A stretch of DNA of 64,000 bases, taken from assembly GCA_015064955.1 (NCBI GenBank), contig SVRD01000005.1, forward strand, positions 1 through 64,000, read 5' to 3'. The translations under genes were made by a program, and so were the position numbers. Of the stretch, positions 56,706 to 64,000 are shown piece by piece (position 1 is the stretch's first letter; each line of letters starts with the position of its first letter). A model generated the notes under the pieces. That model saw only the letters and a list, made by a program, of their open reading frames with translations, searched no databases and was not told the origin of the DNA. Source of the stretch: Oscillospiraceae bacterium. Lineage in GTDB: Bacteria; Bacillota; Clostridia; Oscillospirales; CAG-382.

Positions 56706-57026
56706 TCACTTTCTGAAGCTTTTCATCATAGACGACAGCATCAACGCTCTTGTAAGCGAATCTATCTTGCTTCGCTTTTCCTCGCGCAGAAGCGGCTTTA
56801 TCGAGGAAAGCAGAGCGATGCGCGGATCGCTGTCAGCCGAGAACGCCGGCAAGGGCAGATTCGGCAGAGGATTTGATTCCGATGCGGAAGCTTCGCCCGC
56901 GGTCGCTACGCTTTCGGGATCGCTTTTCGTCAGCCCCGAGGCGATCGAAGCTATTTTCGACATCGCATCGGGATTTGAAAGCACGTTTTTCAGCTTTTCT
57001 GTGAAATCAGCGTCCAATATCCACAC
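56706..57026 (-). CDS. Small hypothetical protein
   Basis: 106 aa with a Ser/Ala/Pro-rich middle (SESNPLPNLPLP) between two helical parts; the end (RIALLSSIKPLLREEKRSKI) is a basic amphipathic helix. The start is uncertain: GTG at 57026 has GGGG immediately before it, while a TTG at 57017 has better spacing. Its start overlaps the 3' end of the next upstream gene by 20 bases. Function unknown. Confidence 0.55.
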   Translation of the reverse strand: MWILDADFTEKLKNVLSNPDAMSKIASIASGLTKSDPESVATAGEASASESNPLPNLPLPAFSADSDPRIALLSSIKPLLREEKRSKIDSLTRALMLSSMMKSFRK

Positions 57027-57270
57027 CCCGTTCGCGAAGCAGGCTCAATATTTCCTGGCTTTTTTCGGCGCCTGCGCTGTTTATCAGCATATCTGCCTCC
57101 TCGGGTGTGAGCTTGGAAAGCCTGCGCTTTAAAAGCTCGGGGTTGGAAAGCAGCATTTCGGTCTTCATTTTGTTTGCGCCCGCCGCCGAAGCGATGATTC
57201 GTGCAAGCTCAACAAAGCTTTCATCGTCCATTGATACCAGCTTTTCGAGTTCTCTGCGGTCAAAATTCAT
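57007..57270 (-). CDS. Small helical hypothetical protein
   Basis: 87 aa from the ATG at 57270, which follows GGGGG; the open frame extends further upstream without a ribosome site. Mostly helical and charged (DRRELEKLVSMDDESFVELARI, read in two parts), with LTPEEADMLI near the end. No TM segment. First gene of the minus-strand cluster. It resembles small DNA- or protein-binding helical proteins only in composition. Function unknown. Confidence 0.6.
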   Translation of the reverse strand: MNFDRRELEKLVSMDDESFVELARIIASAAGANKMKTEMLLSNPELLKRRLSKLTPEEADMLINSAGAEKSQEILSLLRERGVDIGR

Positions 57271-57321
57271 AAATATGTTCCCCCGTTCATAGTAGTAAGT
57301 TATAATAAGGAGTAGATCGTT

Positions 57322-57825
57322 TTGTATATCTGTAAGCCGGAAAGAAACGTTAAGCAGACAAGAATATTGCTGTTCACCTGTGTTCTCGTTACGCTTTCCT
57401 TGTTTTTTGCCTCCACGGTAGTGCCGAAATTCCATTCGTTTGTTGAATTCTGCGGCTTTGCGGCGTTGGCGGTTTCGATTCTGCTGATAGTAAGATATTC
57501 ACTCACCGAATTCGAATATGCTGTCGGCAACGGAGATTTTTCGGTAACGAAGATAGTCGGAAACAAGCGTACGGTAGTTTGCGTTATCGCGCTCGAAAGC
57601 GCAGTCGGGCTTTATACCCAGCGCGATTACGATCATCTCCCCTCCTCCGAAAAGGCAATAATCAAATATTCGTTAAATCAGAACATGGGCGCAGACTGCC
57701 ACGTGTTCCTTTGTGTTTTCAACGGAAAGCGGACAATGGTACGCTTTGAGCCCAACAATGCATTTGCCGCTATCGTCAGAGACGAGATACGCAAGTCAAA
57801 GCAAAGCTCCGAAAACGAAAATTAA
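57322..57825 (+). CDS. Membrane protein with a PH-like domain
   Basis: 167 aa from a TTG at 57322 with AAGGAG (57307-57312) upstream. Two TM helices (about 16-36 and 42-61) are followed by a beta-rich domain of about 90 residues (EYAVGNGDFSVTKIVGNK, CHVFLCVFNGKRTMVRFEP) that resembles the bacterial PH domain of YdbS/YvbH-type proteins, and a polar tail. Function unknown. It diverges from the three-gene cluster and precedes the GlpABC-like operon. Confidence 0.6.
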   Translation: MYICKPERNVKQTRILLFTCVLVTLSLFFASTVVPKFHSFVEFCGFAALAVSILLIVRYSLTEFEYAVGNGDFSVTKIVGNKRTVVCVIALESAVGLYTQRDYDHLPSSEKAIIKYSLNQNMGADCHVFLCVFNGKRTMVRFEPNNAFAAIVRDEIRKSKQSSENEN

Positions 57826-57866
57826 CAGCTTTTCTGTTTTTATTCTATGCAAAAGCGATTAAAGGG

Positions 57867-57894
57867 TTGCTTTTTTTGAAAAAATATTTATAAT
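57867..57894 (+). promoter_or_regulatory. Putative promoter of the GlpABC-like operon
   Basis: TTGCTT (57867-57872), 16-base spacer, TATAAT (57889-57894). A second TTGACA at 57905-57910 has no suitable -10. Confidence 0.5.
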
Positions 57895-57943
57895 GTTATA
57901 GGTTTTGACACATATCAGAAAAAAGTAGCATTGAGGTCTTATA

Positions 57944-59380
57944 ATGTATGACGTAACGATCATCGGAGGCGGCGTTTGCGGCGCGGCTATCGCGATGTAT
58001 TTATCAAAATACGATATCAAATGCTGTCTGCTTGAAAAGGACAACGACATAGCGATCGGAACCACCCGCGCCAACAGCGGTATCGTCCACGCGGGCTACG
58101 ACCCCGAGCCCGATACGCTTATGGCACGTCTGAACGTCCGCGGTGCAGAGCTTATCGAGGAGCTCGCGCTGAAGCTGAACATACCCTACCGCAAGGTCGG
58201 CTCGATGGTTATCTCGTTTGACGCAAACGACGAGGAGCATTTAAAGGAGCTTTACGAGCGCGGTGTCGCAAACGGCGTTCGCGGTATGGAGCTTTTGGAC
58301 AAGGAATCGCTTCTCGCGCGCGAGCCGAATCTTTCCGAAGAGGTGACCGGTGCGCTTTATGCACCCTCGGCGGCGGTCGTGAACCCTTGGCGTCTTTGTC
58401 TTGCGATGGCAGAGACCGCGGCAAAGAACGGTGTCGAATTCTTCCTCGACAGCGAGGTAACGAATATCGAAAAGGTAAACGGCGCGTTTAGCGTAACCGC
58501 AGGCGGCAAGCTTTACGACACGAAATATATTATCAATGCCGCAGGACTTTATTCCGACAAAATCGCAGAGCTTGTCGGTGCAAAGGATTTTGAAATACGT
58601 CCCTCGAAGGGGCAGTATTACCTTTTGGACAAAACTTCGGACTGGCTTGTCAAATCGGTCATCTTCCAATGCCCGACCGAAAAAGGCAAGGGAGTTCTTG
58701 TTTCGCCCACCGCAGAGGGCAATATAATCATCGGGCCGAACGCCGAAAGCGGAAACGAGCGCGACGACGTTTCGACCACCCGTGAAGGACTCGATTTTGT
58801 CGCTCAGGAGGCGGCAAAGACCACAAAGCTTATCGACTACCGCGAAAATATCCATTCGTTTGCTGGCTTGCGTGCGAACTCCGACAAGCGTGATTTCATT
58901 ATCGGCGAATCGGCGCTTTGCAGACACTTTATCAACGTTGCGGGTATCAAATCGCCCGGACTTTCCTCGGCACCCGCTATCGGCGAATATGTTGTCGAGA
59001 TCCTCGAGGACTGCGGAATGCTTCTCACCGAAAAGGATAATTGGGAATACCCCGCTCCGCATATCTGCTTTGCCGAGCTCTCCGACGAGGAAAAAGCCGA
59101 AATCTGCAAGCGCGAGCCGAAATACGGCAACGTCATCTGCCGTTGCAATCTCATAACCGAGGGCGAAATACTCGATGCGCTCAATTCAAACATCAAGCCC
59201 CGCACGCTCGACGGCATCAAGCGCCGCACGGGAAGCAGTATGGGCAGATGTCAGGGCGGCTTTTGCGGTGTCAGGATTCACGAAATAATTTGTAACTACT
59301 ACGGCATACCTGCCGAGCGAGTGCTTTGGGATAAAAACGGCTCATACATCGTTGCAGGAAAGGTCGGTGGAAAGAAATGA
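57944..59380 (+). CDS. GlpA-like FAD-dependent dehydrogenase with BFD-type [2Fe-2S] domain
   Basis: 478 aa. An N-terminal FAD site (IIGGGVCGAAIAMYLSKY) and the DAO fold are followed by a C-terminal Fer2_BFD domain with CRC and CQGGFC (from about 398). This domain order is that of the anaerobic glycerol-3-phosphate dehydrogenase catalytic subunit and of L-2-hydroxyglutarate dehydrogenase-like enzymes. Together with the next two genes, each overlapping by four bases (ATGA), it forms a GlpABC-like complex as seen in Thermotoga and Clostridia. Glycerol-3-phosphate is the likely substrate but not proven; no glpK or glpF is next to it. Confidence 0.87.
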   Translation: MYDVTIIGGGVCGAAIAMYLSKYDIKCCLLEKDNDIAIGTTRANSGIVHAGYDPEPDTLMARLNVRGAELIEELALKLNIPYRKVGSMVISFDANDEEHLKELYERGVANGVRGMELLDKESLLAREPNLSEEVTGALYAPSAAVVNPWRLCLAMAETAAKNGVEFFLDSEVTNIEKVNGAFSVTAGGKLYDTKYIINAAGLYSDKIAELVGAKDFEIRPSKGQYYLLDKTSDWLVKSVIFQCPTEKGKGVLVSPTAEGNIIIGPNAESGNERDDVSTTREGLDFVAQEAAKTTKLIDYRENIHSFAGLRANSDKRDFIIGESALCRHFINVAGIKSPGLSSAPAIGEYVVEILEDCGMLLTEKDNWEYPAPHICFAELSDEEKAEICKREPKYGNVICRCNLITEGEILDALNSNIKPRTLDGIKRRTGSSMGRCQGGFCGVRIHEIICNYYGIPAERVLWDKNGSYIVAGKVGGKK

Positions 59381-60648
59381 CTAAACGCGACATTGTAATA
59401 ATCGGCGCAGGACCTGCAGGCTTGGCGGCGGCTATCGCCGCATACGAAGCCGGTGTGAAGGATATTCTTTTGCTCGAGCGCGACCGCGAAGCAGGCGGTA
59501 TACTGAATCAGTGTATCCACAACGGATTCGGTCTTCACCGCTTCGGCGAGGAGCTTACCGGCCCCGAATACGCGGCAAAATATATTGATATGCTAAAGGA
59601 CACCTCGGTAACGCTTCAGCTCGGAACAACGGTTCTTGATATAGAAAACAAGATCGTTTCCGCAGTATCGGTTGAAAACGGATTTGAGCAGATCGAGGCA
59701 AAGGCGATAATTCTCGCCATGGGCTGCCGCGAGCGCAACCGCGGACCTATCTTTGTCCCCGGCGACAGAGGCAGAGGTGTTTTCACCGCAGGCGCGGCGC
59801 AGAGATATCTCAATATCGAGGGATACCTTGTCGGCAAGCGTATCGTGATCCTCGGAAGCGGCGATATCGGTCTTATTATGGCGAGAAGAATGACTCTCGA
59901 GGGCGCAAAGGTGCTCGCGGTTTCGGAAATTATGCCGTATACAAACGGTCTTTCGAGAAACGTGGCGCAGTGTCTCGAGGATTTTGATATTCCCCTTTAT
60001 CTCTCCCACACCGTAACCAAGGTTGTCGGTAAAAACGCGCTTGAAGGAATAGAGATCTCTCAGGTCGATGAAAATATGAAGCCCATCAAGGGCACCGAAA
60101 AATATTTCGAGTGCGATACACTTCTTCTTTCTGTCGGTCTTGTGCCCGAAAACGAGCTTACCCGCTCGGCAGGAATCGAGCTCGACCCGAGAACAAAGGG
60201 CGCAACCGTCGGCGAGGATATGCAAACGCTCGAAAGCGGTGTGTTTGCCTGCGGTAACGTGCTTCACGTTCACGACCTTGTCGACTACGTTTCGGCAGAA
60301 AGCGAGCGCGCGGGCAGAAGCGCCGCCGAATACGTGCTCGGAAATTGCGCCGTGTCCGAAACACCTTCAAAGAACGTACGCAACGGACTTGACGTAAGCT
60401 ATACCGTACCGCAAAGAATCAACACCGAAAAAATCGAAAAGTCGGTGGATATCTTCTTCAGAGTACGCAAAAAGATAAAGCTCGCCGAGATAAGAGTCGA
60501 ATCCGAGGGCGAAAAGATCGCCGCCTTCCGCCGCGAATTCCTCGCACCTGCGGAAATGCAAAAGATCACTGTCCCGAAGGTATTGCTCGACAAGGCAAAC
60601 GGCGATATCACCGTATCCGCAATCGAGATCGAGGAGGACGCACAATGA
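59377..60648 (+). CDS. FAD/NAD-dependent oxidoreductase subunit of the GlpABC-like complex
   Basis: 423 aa. Two nucleotide-binding motifs are present: FAD (IIGAGPAGLAAAIAAYEAG) near the start and NAD(P) (VILGSGDIGLIMARRMTLEG) at about 150, with the FAD-closing VFACGNVLHVHDL near 290. A further beta-rich region follows (about 330-423). It belongs to the pyridine nucleotide-disulfide oxidoreductase family without an evident redox CxxC. It probably passes electrons from the GlpA-like subunit to NAD or another carrier. Confidence 0.87.
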   Translation: MTKRDIVIIGAGPAGLAAAIAAYEAGVKDILLLERDREAGGILNQCIHNGFGLHRFGEELTGPEYAAKYIDMLKDTSVTLQLGTTVLDIENKIVSAVSVENGFEQIEAKAIILAMGCRERNRGPIFVPGDRGRGVFTAGAAQRYLNIEGYLVGKRIVILGSGDIGLIMARRMTLEGAKVLAVSEIMPYTNGLSRNVAQCLEDFDIPLYLSHTVTKVVGKNALEGIEISQVDENMKPIKGTEKYFECDTLLLSVGLVPENELTRSAGIELDPRTKGATVGEDMQTLESGVFACGNVLHVHDLVDYVSAESERAGRSAAEYVLGNCAVSETPSKNVRNGLDVSYTVPQRINTEKIEKSVDIFFRVRKKIKLAEIRVESEGEKIAAFRREFLAPAEMQKITVPKVLLDKANGDITVSAIEIEEDAQ

Positions 60649-60986
60649 AAGAAATGATTTGTATAGTTTGTCCCCGCGGTTGTCATCTGACTGTTGACGA
60701 AAGCAATCTCACGGTTAGCGGAAACCACTGTATAAAAGGTGCGGAATACGGCAAAGCCGAGGTCAGCGCACCGATGCGCACCGTAACCGGCTCGGTCGGG
60801 ATCGAGGGCGGCATACATTCGATGCTTGCAGTGAGAACAGACAAGGCGGTACCAAAAAGCAAGATTTTCGAAATAATGGACGAGCTCCATCAATTCACCA
60901 CAGTTTCCCCGATAAAACGCGGTCAGATACTTATCGAGCGCGTTTGCGGTACCGATGCCAACATTATCGCATCGAGAGATATGTAA
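60645..60986 (+). CDS. DUF1667 protein, third subunit of the GlpABC-like complex
   Basis: 113 aa. The N-terminal half holds four Cys in CIVCPRGC and a further HCIKGAEYG, a probable [Fe-S] or zinc site. DUF1667 proteins accompany GlpA/GlpB-like pairs in anaerobes and are assumed to be an electron-transfer subunit. The ATG overlaps the preceding gene by four bases. A strong terminator follows. Confidence 0.88.
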   Translation: MKEMICIVCPRGCHLTVDESNLTVSGNHCIKGAEYGKAEVSAPMRTVTGSVGIEGGIHSMLAVRTDKAVPKSKIFEIMDELHQFTTVSPIKRGQILIERVCGTDANIIASRDM

Positions 60987-60993
60987 TATTTTT

Positions 60994-61034
60994 ATCCGTT
61001 CTGTCGGTTCAAGCCTGCAGAACGGATTTTTTGT
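60994..61034 (+). terminator. Terminator of the GlpABC-like operon
   Basis: ATCCGTTCTG (60994-61003) pairs with CAGAACGGAT (61018-61027), followed by six further T residues. Confidence 0.9.
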
Positions 61035-61053
61035 TAATATATGTATTATTATG

Positions 61054-61082
61054 TTGAAAAAAGGATTGTGCTGTGGTATAAT
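61054..61082 (+). promoter_or_regulatory. Promoter of the CotH/LTD gene, extended -10
   Basis: TTGAAA (61054-61059), 17-base spacer, TATAAT (61077-61082) preceded by TGG. The transcript would carry a leader of about 165 bases. Confidence 0.8.
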
Positions 61083-61097
61083 CAAGAGATAAAACGA

Positions 61098-61253
61098 ATG
61101 GGCGGTTGTCTTTCTGCTCATCATAAATGTCAACGGGAATTTTTAACCGTAAGCGTGACAATTCAAGAGTCTTTTTCGTCATATATCCGTCGGAACGATC
61201 ATATGGATTTATGTTGCTTCGGCGTATTTCGGATTTCAAATTACGAGGTTTAA
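61098..61253 (+). CDS. Possible 51-aa leader peptide upstream of cotH-like gene
   Basis: An open frame in the leader begins MGGCLSAHHKCQREF and ends with a TAA three bases before the ATG of the CotH-like gene. It has four Cys. The ATG is only about nine bases after the expected transcript start and lacks a good ribosome site, so it may not be translated. If it is, it would be coupled to the next gene. Confidence 0.2.
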   Translation: MGGCLSAHHKCQREFLTVSVTIQESFSSYIRRNDHMDLCCFGVFRISNYEV

Positions 61254-61255
61254 CG

Positions 61256-64000
61256 ATGGCTAAAAATCAAGCTTTCTCCGCAAGGAGCAAAAAGGAAATA
61301 ATGATCGCCATACTGCTCGCCTGCTGTCTGCTTTTGGGCGTGGCGGTGATGGTGTTGGTCGAAAACAAGGTCGGCACTCCCGTTTTTTACGACGGCGAGA
61401 TGAAGAATATCTGCGTGCGGATAACCGAGGTATGCTCGTCCAACAAGTCGATAATCGCCACCGACAACGGCGAATATCCCGACTATATCGAGCTTTACAA
61501 CTACGGCGACACCTTTAATCTTGCCGATTTCGGTCTTTCCAACGAAACCGGAAACAGCAAATCCTATTCGTTCGGCGATATAACCTTCAAGGAAAACAGC
61601 TATCTTATCGTATTCCTCGACGGGATCGACGTTCCCTTTAAGCTTTCCTCCGAGGGCAACGAATATCTCTCGCTCGTTTCCTGGGACGGAACGGTTATCG
61701 ACAAGCTCACAACAGTAAAATCCCGCTCCGACGAGGTTATGGTCTGGAACGGAAGCGAATATGAGCTTTCGTCGAAGGCATCGCCCGGATATCCCAATAC
61801 CGACGAGGGCGTTGCGGCGTTTTTGCAGGGTGCCTCCGACGGAACACTTTCGCTTGCAATAAACGAAATACTTACCGCAAACGGCTCTGTTTTGCCCGAC
61901 TTCGAGGGTGATTTCTGCGATATTATCGAAATCAAAAACACCTCCGCGGCGGCGATTTCGACAAAGGGATATTTCATTTCCGATACAAAAACCAACCGCG
62001 CGCGCTGTGCGCTTCCCGATAAAACGCTTGCCCCCGGCGAAATGCTTCTTGTTTTCGCATCGGGCAAGGACCTTGTTACCGAAGACGGCGAATTCCACAC
62101 CGATTTCAAGCTTTCGGCAAACGAGGAGGTAATCCTTTCCTACGGCAACAATTTCGTTTCGCAAGCTGTTGCGAGATGCGACAGCAACTATTCGCAATCG
62201 CGTATGAGCGGCGGAGAATACGTTACGATGCTCGCGACCCCCGGATTTGAAAACGACGAGGCGGGCAGAGAGGCACTCGAGCTCACCCGAATCAATCCCG
62301 ATGCATCGCTTATCATCAGCGAGGTTCTTCTTTCACAGGATCTCACCGCATACGGCGGTAAGCTCCGCGACGTTATCGAGATCTGCAATATCTCCGACCA
62401 CGACGTTAACACAAGCGGCTGGTATATAAGCGATTCACCCGACGACCCCTATAAATTCGCACTACCCAACAAAAAGCTCGCACCGAACGAATGCCTTGTT
62501 ATCTATGCCGAAAACGGCGAGGGCGAGAATATCTGCGGATTTGCGCTTTCCTCGGGCGAATCGGTATTCCTCACCGCGCCCGACTACCGCAGAGGCGAAT
62601 ATATCCCCTGCTCTCCCGCGGGACGAGGCAATTCGAGAAGCTGTAAGATCGAAAACGGCGAAACCGTCTACACCGACGGCGCGATCTCGATAGGATTTGC
62701 AAACAGCCCCGACGGCGAAAAGGAATATGCAACGAGCGTTCGCCCCAAGGAAGTCGAAATAAGCGAGCTTGTCGCAACAAACACCTCGTTTATCCCCGGA
62801 CCCTACAAAACCTATCACGATCTTATCGAGCTTTACAACAAGACCGACAGCGATATCGACCTTACCGGCTGGTATCTTTCCGACGACCCCGAGCAGCCGA
62901 GAAAGGCAAGTCTCGACGGTATCACCATCGAAGCAGGCTCGTTTTTGGTTATCGTTCTCTCGAGCGACGGGATCAACACCCCCTCGGGATACCACGTCGC
63001 CAACTTCGGCATAAACGCATCGGGCGAGACGGTAACACTTTCCAAGGGCGACGAGATAATCGACTGTATGCCCGTCCCCTCGCTCGGAAGCAATACCTCA
63101 TTCGGCAGACCCGAGGGCGAGGACGGATTTGCAATCCTTGCGGGCGCAAGCTTCGGTTCGACAAACCGCACTCGCTCGGAGGGAATCACCGCAACACCGG
63201 GAAGCTCGCTTCCCCAAGGCGTTTATTCCGACGGAGTAAGCGTTGAATTGAGCGGTGAGGGCAAGATTTATTACACTCTCGACTGCACCGAGCCCAACGC
63301 AAGCTCGACCCTTTACACCTCGCCGATAAAGGTTTCTTCGACAACGGTTATCCGCTGTATCGCGATTGCCGACGGCAAAAAGGCGAGCAAGGTAAACGAT
63401 CTTACCTACATCGTCGGCGAAAACGACAGTCTCGAAGCGATATCCTTGGTCACAGCTCCCGAAAATCTTTGGGATTACTACCACGGTATATATGAAACCG
63501 GCCCCCGCGCAAAGCCCAATTTTCCCTATGAAGGCGCAAACTACTATTACCGCTGGGAGCGCGATGCAAGCGTTTCCTTCTTTGCACAAAACGACGAGGG
63601 CTTTTCGGAAAACTGCGGAATTCGCATTTTCGGCGGTCTTTCGAGAGCGCTCCCCAAAAAATCCTTTGCGTTGTTTTTTCGCTCGGCTTACGGCTCGGGC
63701 GCACTGAATTACAAGCTCTTTGACGACGAGGATCTTTCCTGCTACGAGGCACTCGTATTGAGAAACACGGGTCAGGATTTCAAGTATTCCTCGATGCGTG
63801 ACGCGATGGTCACCTCGATGGCGCGCGATATGCTCGGGCTCGACGTGCAAAACTGCCGTCCCGTTGTGCTTTACCTCAACGGCGAATATTGGGGACTCTA
63901 TTTTATACGTGAAAAGCTCAATGAAAACTACGTTGCGGCGCATTACAACGTATCGCCCGACGAAGCCGAGGTTGCTGTCGCAAACGGCAGAACGAGCGAG
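61256..64000 (+). CDS. CotH-family protein with four lamin-tail domains (3' end missing)
   Basis: The frame is open for 915 codons to the window edge. GAGG lies seven bases before the ATG. One TM helix (about 15-35, IMIAILLACCLLLGVAVMV) anchors the protein with its bulk outside. Four lamin-tail (LTD) domains begin at about 55 (ITEVCSSNKS), 199 (INEILTANGS), 351 (IISEVLLSQ) and 501 (ISELVATNTS). A chitobiase C-terminal-like beta domain (about 652-722, YYTLDCTEPN) precedes the CotH domain (from about 725, with IRIFGGLSRALPKKSF, LRNTGQDF and GEYWGLYFIREKL). CotH proteins are kinase-like; spore-coat CotH phosphorylates coat proteins. Here an extracellular, cell-surface role is more likely. Confidence 0.88.
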   Translation, partial: MAKNQAFSARSKKEIMIAILLACCLLLGVAVMVLVENKVGTPVFYDGEMKNICVRITEVCSSNKSIIATDNGEYPDYIELYNYGDTFNLADFGLSNETGNSKSYSFGDITFKENSYLIVFLDGIDVPFKLSSEGNEYLSLVSWDGTVIDKLTTVKSRSDEVMVWNGSEYELSSKASPGYPNTDEGVAAFLQGASDGTLSLAINEILTANGSVLPDFEGDFCDIIEIKNTSAAAISTKGYFISDTKTNRARCALPDKTLAPGEMLLVFASGKDLVTEDGEFHTDFKLSANEEVILSYGNNFVSQAVARCDSNYSQSRMSGGEYVTMLATPGFENDEAGREALELTRINPDASLIISEVLLSQDLTAYGGKLRDVIEICNISDHDVNTSGWYISDSPDDPYKFALPNKKLAPNECLVIYAENGEGENICGFALSSGESVFLTAPDYRRGEYIPCSPAGRGNSRSCKIENGETVYTDGAISIGFANSPDGEKEYATSVRPKEVEISELVATNTSFIPGPYKTYHDLIELYNKTDSDIDLTGWYLSDDPEQPRKASLDGITIEAGSFLVIVLSSDGINTPSGYHVANFGINASGETVTLSKGDEIIDCMPVPSLGSNTSFGRPEGEDGFAILAGASFGSTNRTRSEGITATPGSSLPQGVYSDGVSVELSGEGKIYYTLDCTEPNASSTLYTSPIKVSSTTVIRCIAIADGKKASKVNDLTYIVGENDSLEAISLVTAPENLWDYYHGIYETGPRAKPNFPYEGANYYYRWERDASVSFFAQNDEGFSENCGIRIFGGLSRALPKKSFALFFRSAYGSGALNYKLFDDEDLSCYEALVLRNTGQDFKYSSMRDAMVTSMARDMLGLDVQNCRPVVLYLNGEYWGLYFIREKLNENYVAAHYNVSPDEAEVAVANGRTSE

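Noticed and set aside
57301..57306. TATAAT as -10 for the PH-like gene
   Set aside because: Transcription from it would begin after the AAGGAG ribosome site at 57307-57312, leaving the TTG start without a leader signal.

Overview
The window looks like a chromosomal segment of a spore-forming, anaerobic Gram-positive bacterium of the class Clostridia, probably from a host-associated or metagenomic lineage. This is inferred from an intact pro-sigma-K gene, a PdaA-type spore cortex deacetylase, SpoIIIE/FtsK, a RicT/YlbF pair, type II pantothenate kinase, an 8Fe ferredoxin, dockerin-bearing surface proteins and consensus TTGACA/TATAAT promoters with strong GGAGG ribosome binding sites. No rRNA, tRNA, insertion sequence, prophage or CRISPR array is visible. 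A genus cannot be named from the sequence.

Layout. 1-5.8 kb: the tail of an upstream gene with two hairpins, an unknown 383-aa protein, a minus-strand two-component operon with two membrane proteins, a small coiled-coil protein and a four-helix membrane protein. 5.9-10.7 kb: a 1560-aa secreted dockerin protein whose promoter carries a perfect palindrome. 10.9-19.5 kb (minus): a YkfC-like peptidase, miaB and a YlbF-family gene, then mutS, mutL and tgt. A PdaA-like deacetylase diverges at 19.5 kb. 20.4-24.3 kb: an ABC transporter of the MacB/FtsX type and sigK. 24.4-26.5 kb: a GH13 alpha-glucosidase followed by a 124-bp tandem repeat. 26.5-38.2 kb (minus): a tightly packed ten-gene run led by a small membrane gene, then recD2, comF, a DUF6259-like glycosidase, yqeG, an endonuclease IV-like gene, a SanA-like gene, prmA, ligA and an FAD oxidoreductase. 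38.3-43.5 kb (minus): a sugar-binding lipoprotein, uppP, ftsK/spoIIIE and a small lipoprotein. 43.7-52.7 kb (plus): an LCP-like protein and metY, ferredoxin, a tRNA methyltransferase, and an 1838-aa membrane-anchored subtilase. 52.8-55.0 kb (minus): holB and ricT. 55.1-61.0 kb: coaW, a small HTH-like protein, three small unknown genes, a PH-like membrane protein and a three-gene GlpABC-like dehydrogenase. 61.2 kb to the end: a CotH protein with lamin-tail domains, cut by the window edge.

How it fits together. Most of the window is informational housekeeping (mismatch repair, recombination, ligation, tRNA modification), sporulation and envelope work. The unusual layer is extracellular: a dockerin protein built from discoidin-like domains and four copies of a domain I do not recognise, a subtilase that carries both a dockerin and a cohesin-like domain, and the LTD/CotH protein. 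Two transcriptional control regions stand out: a palindrome over the dockerin-gene promoter (10711-10728), and a pair of full-consensus divergent promoters whose -35 boxes form one palindrome (43659-43682).
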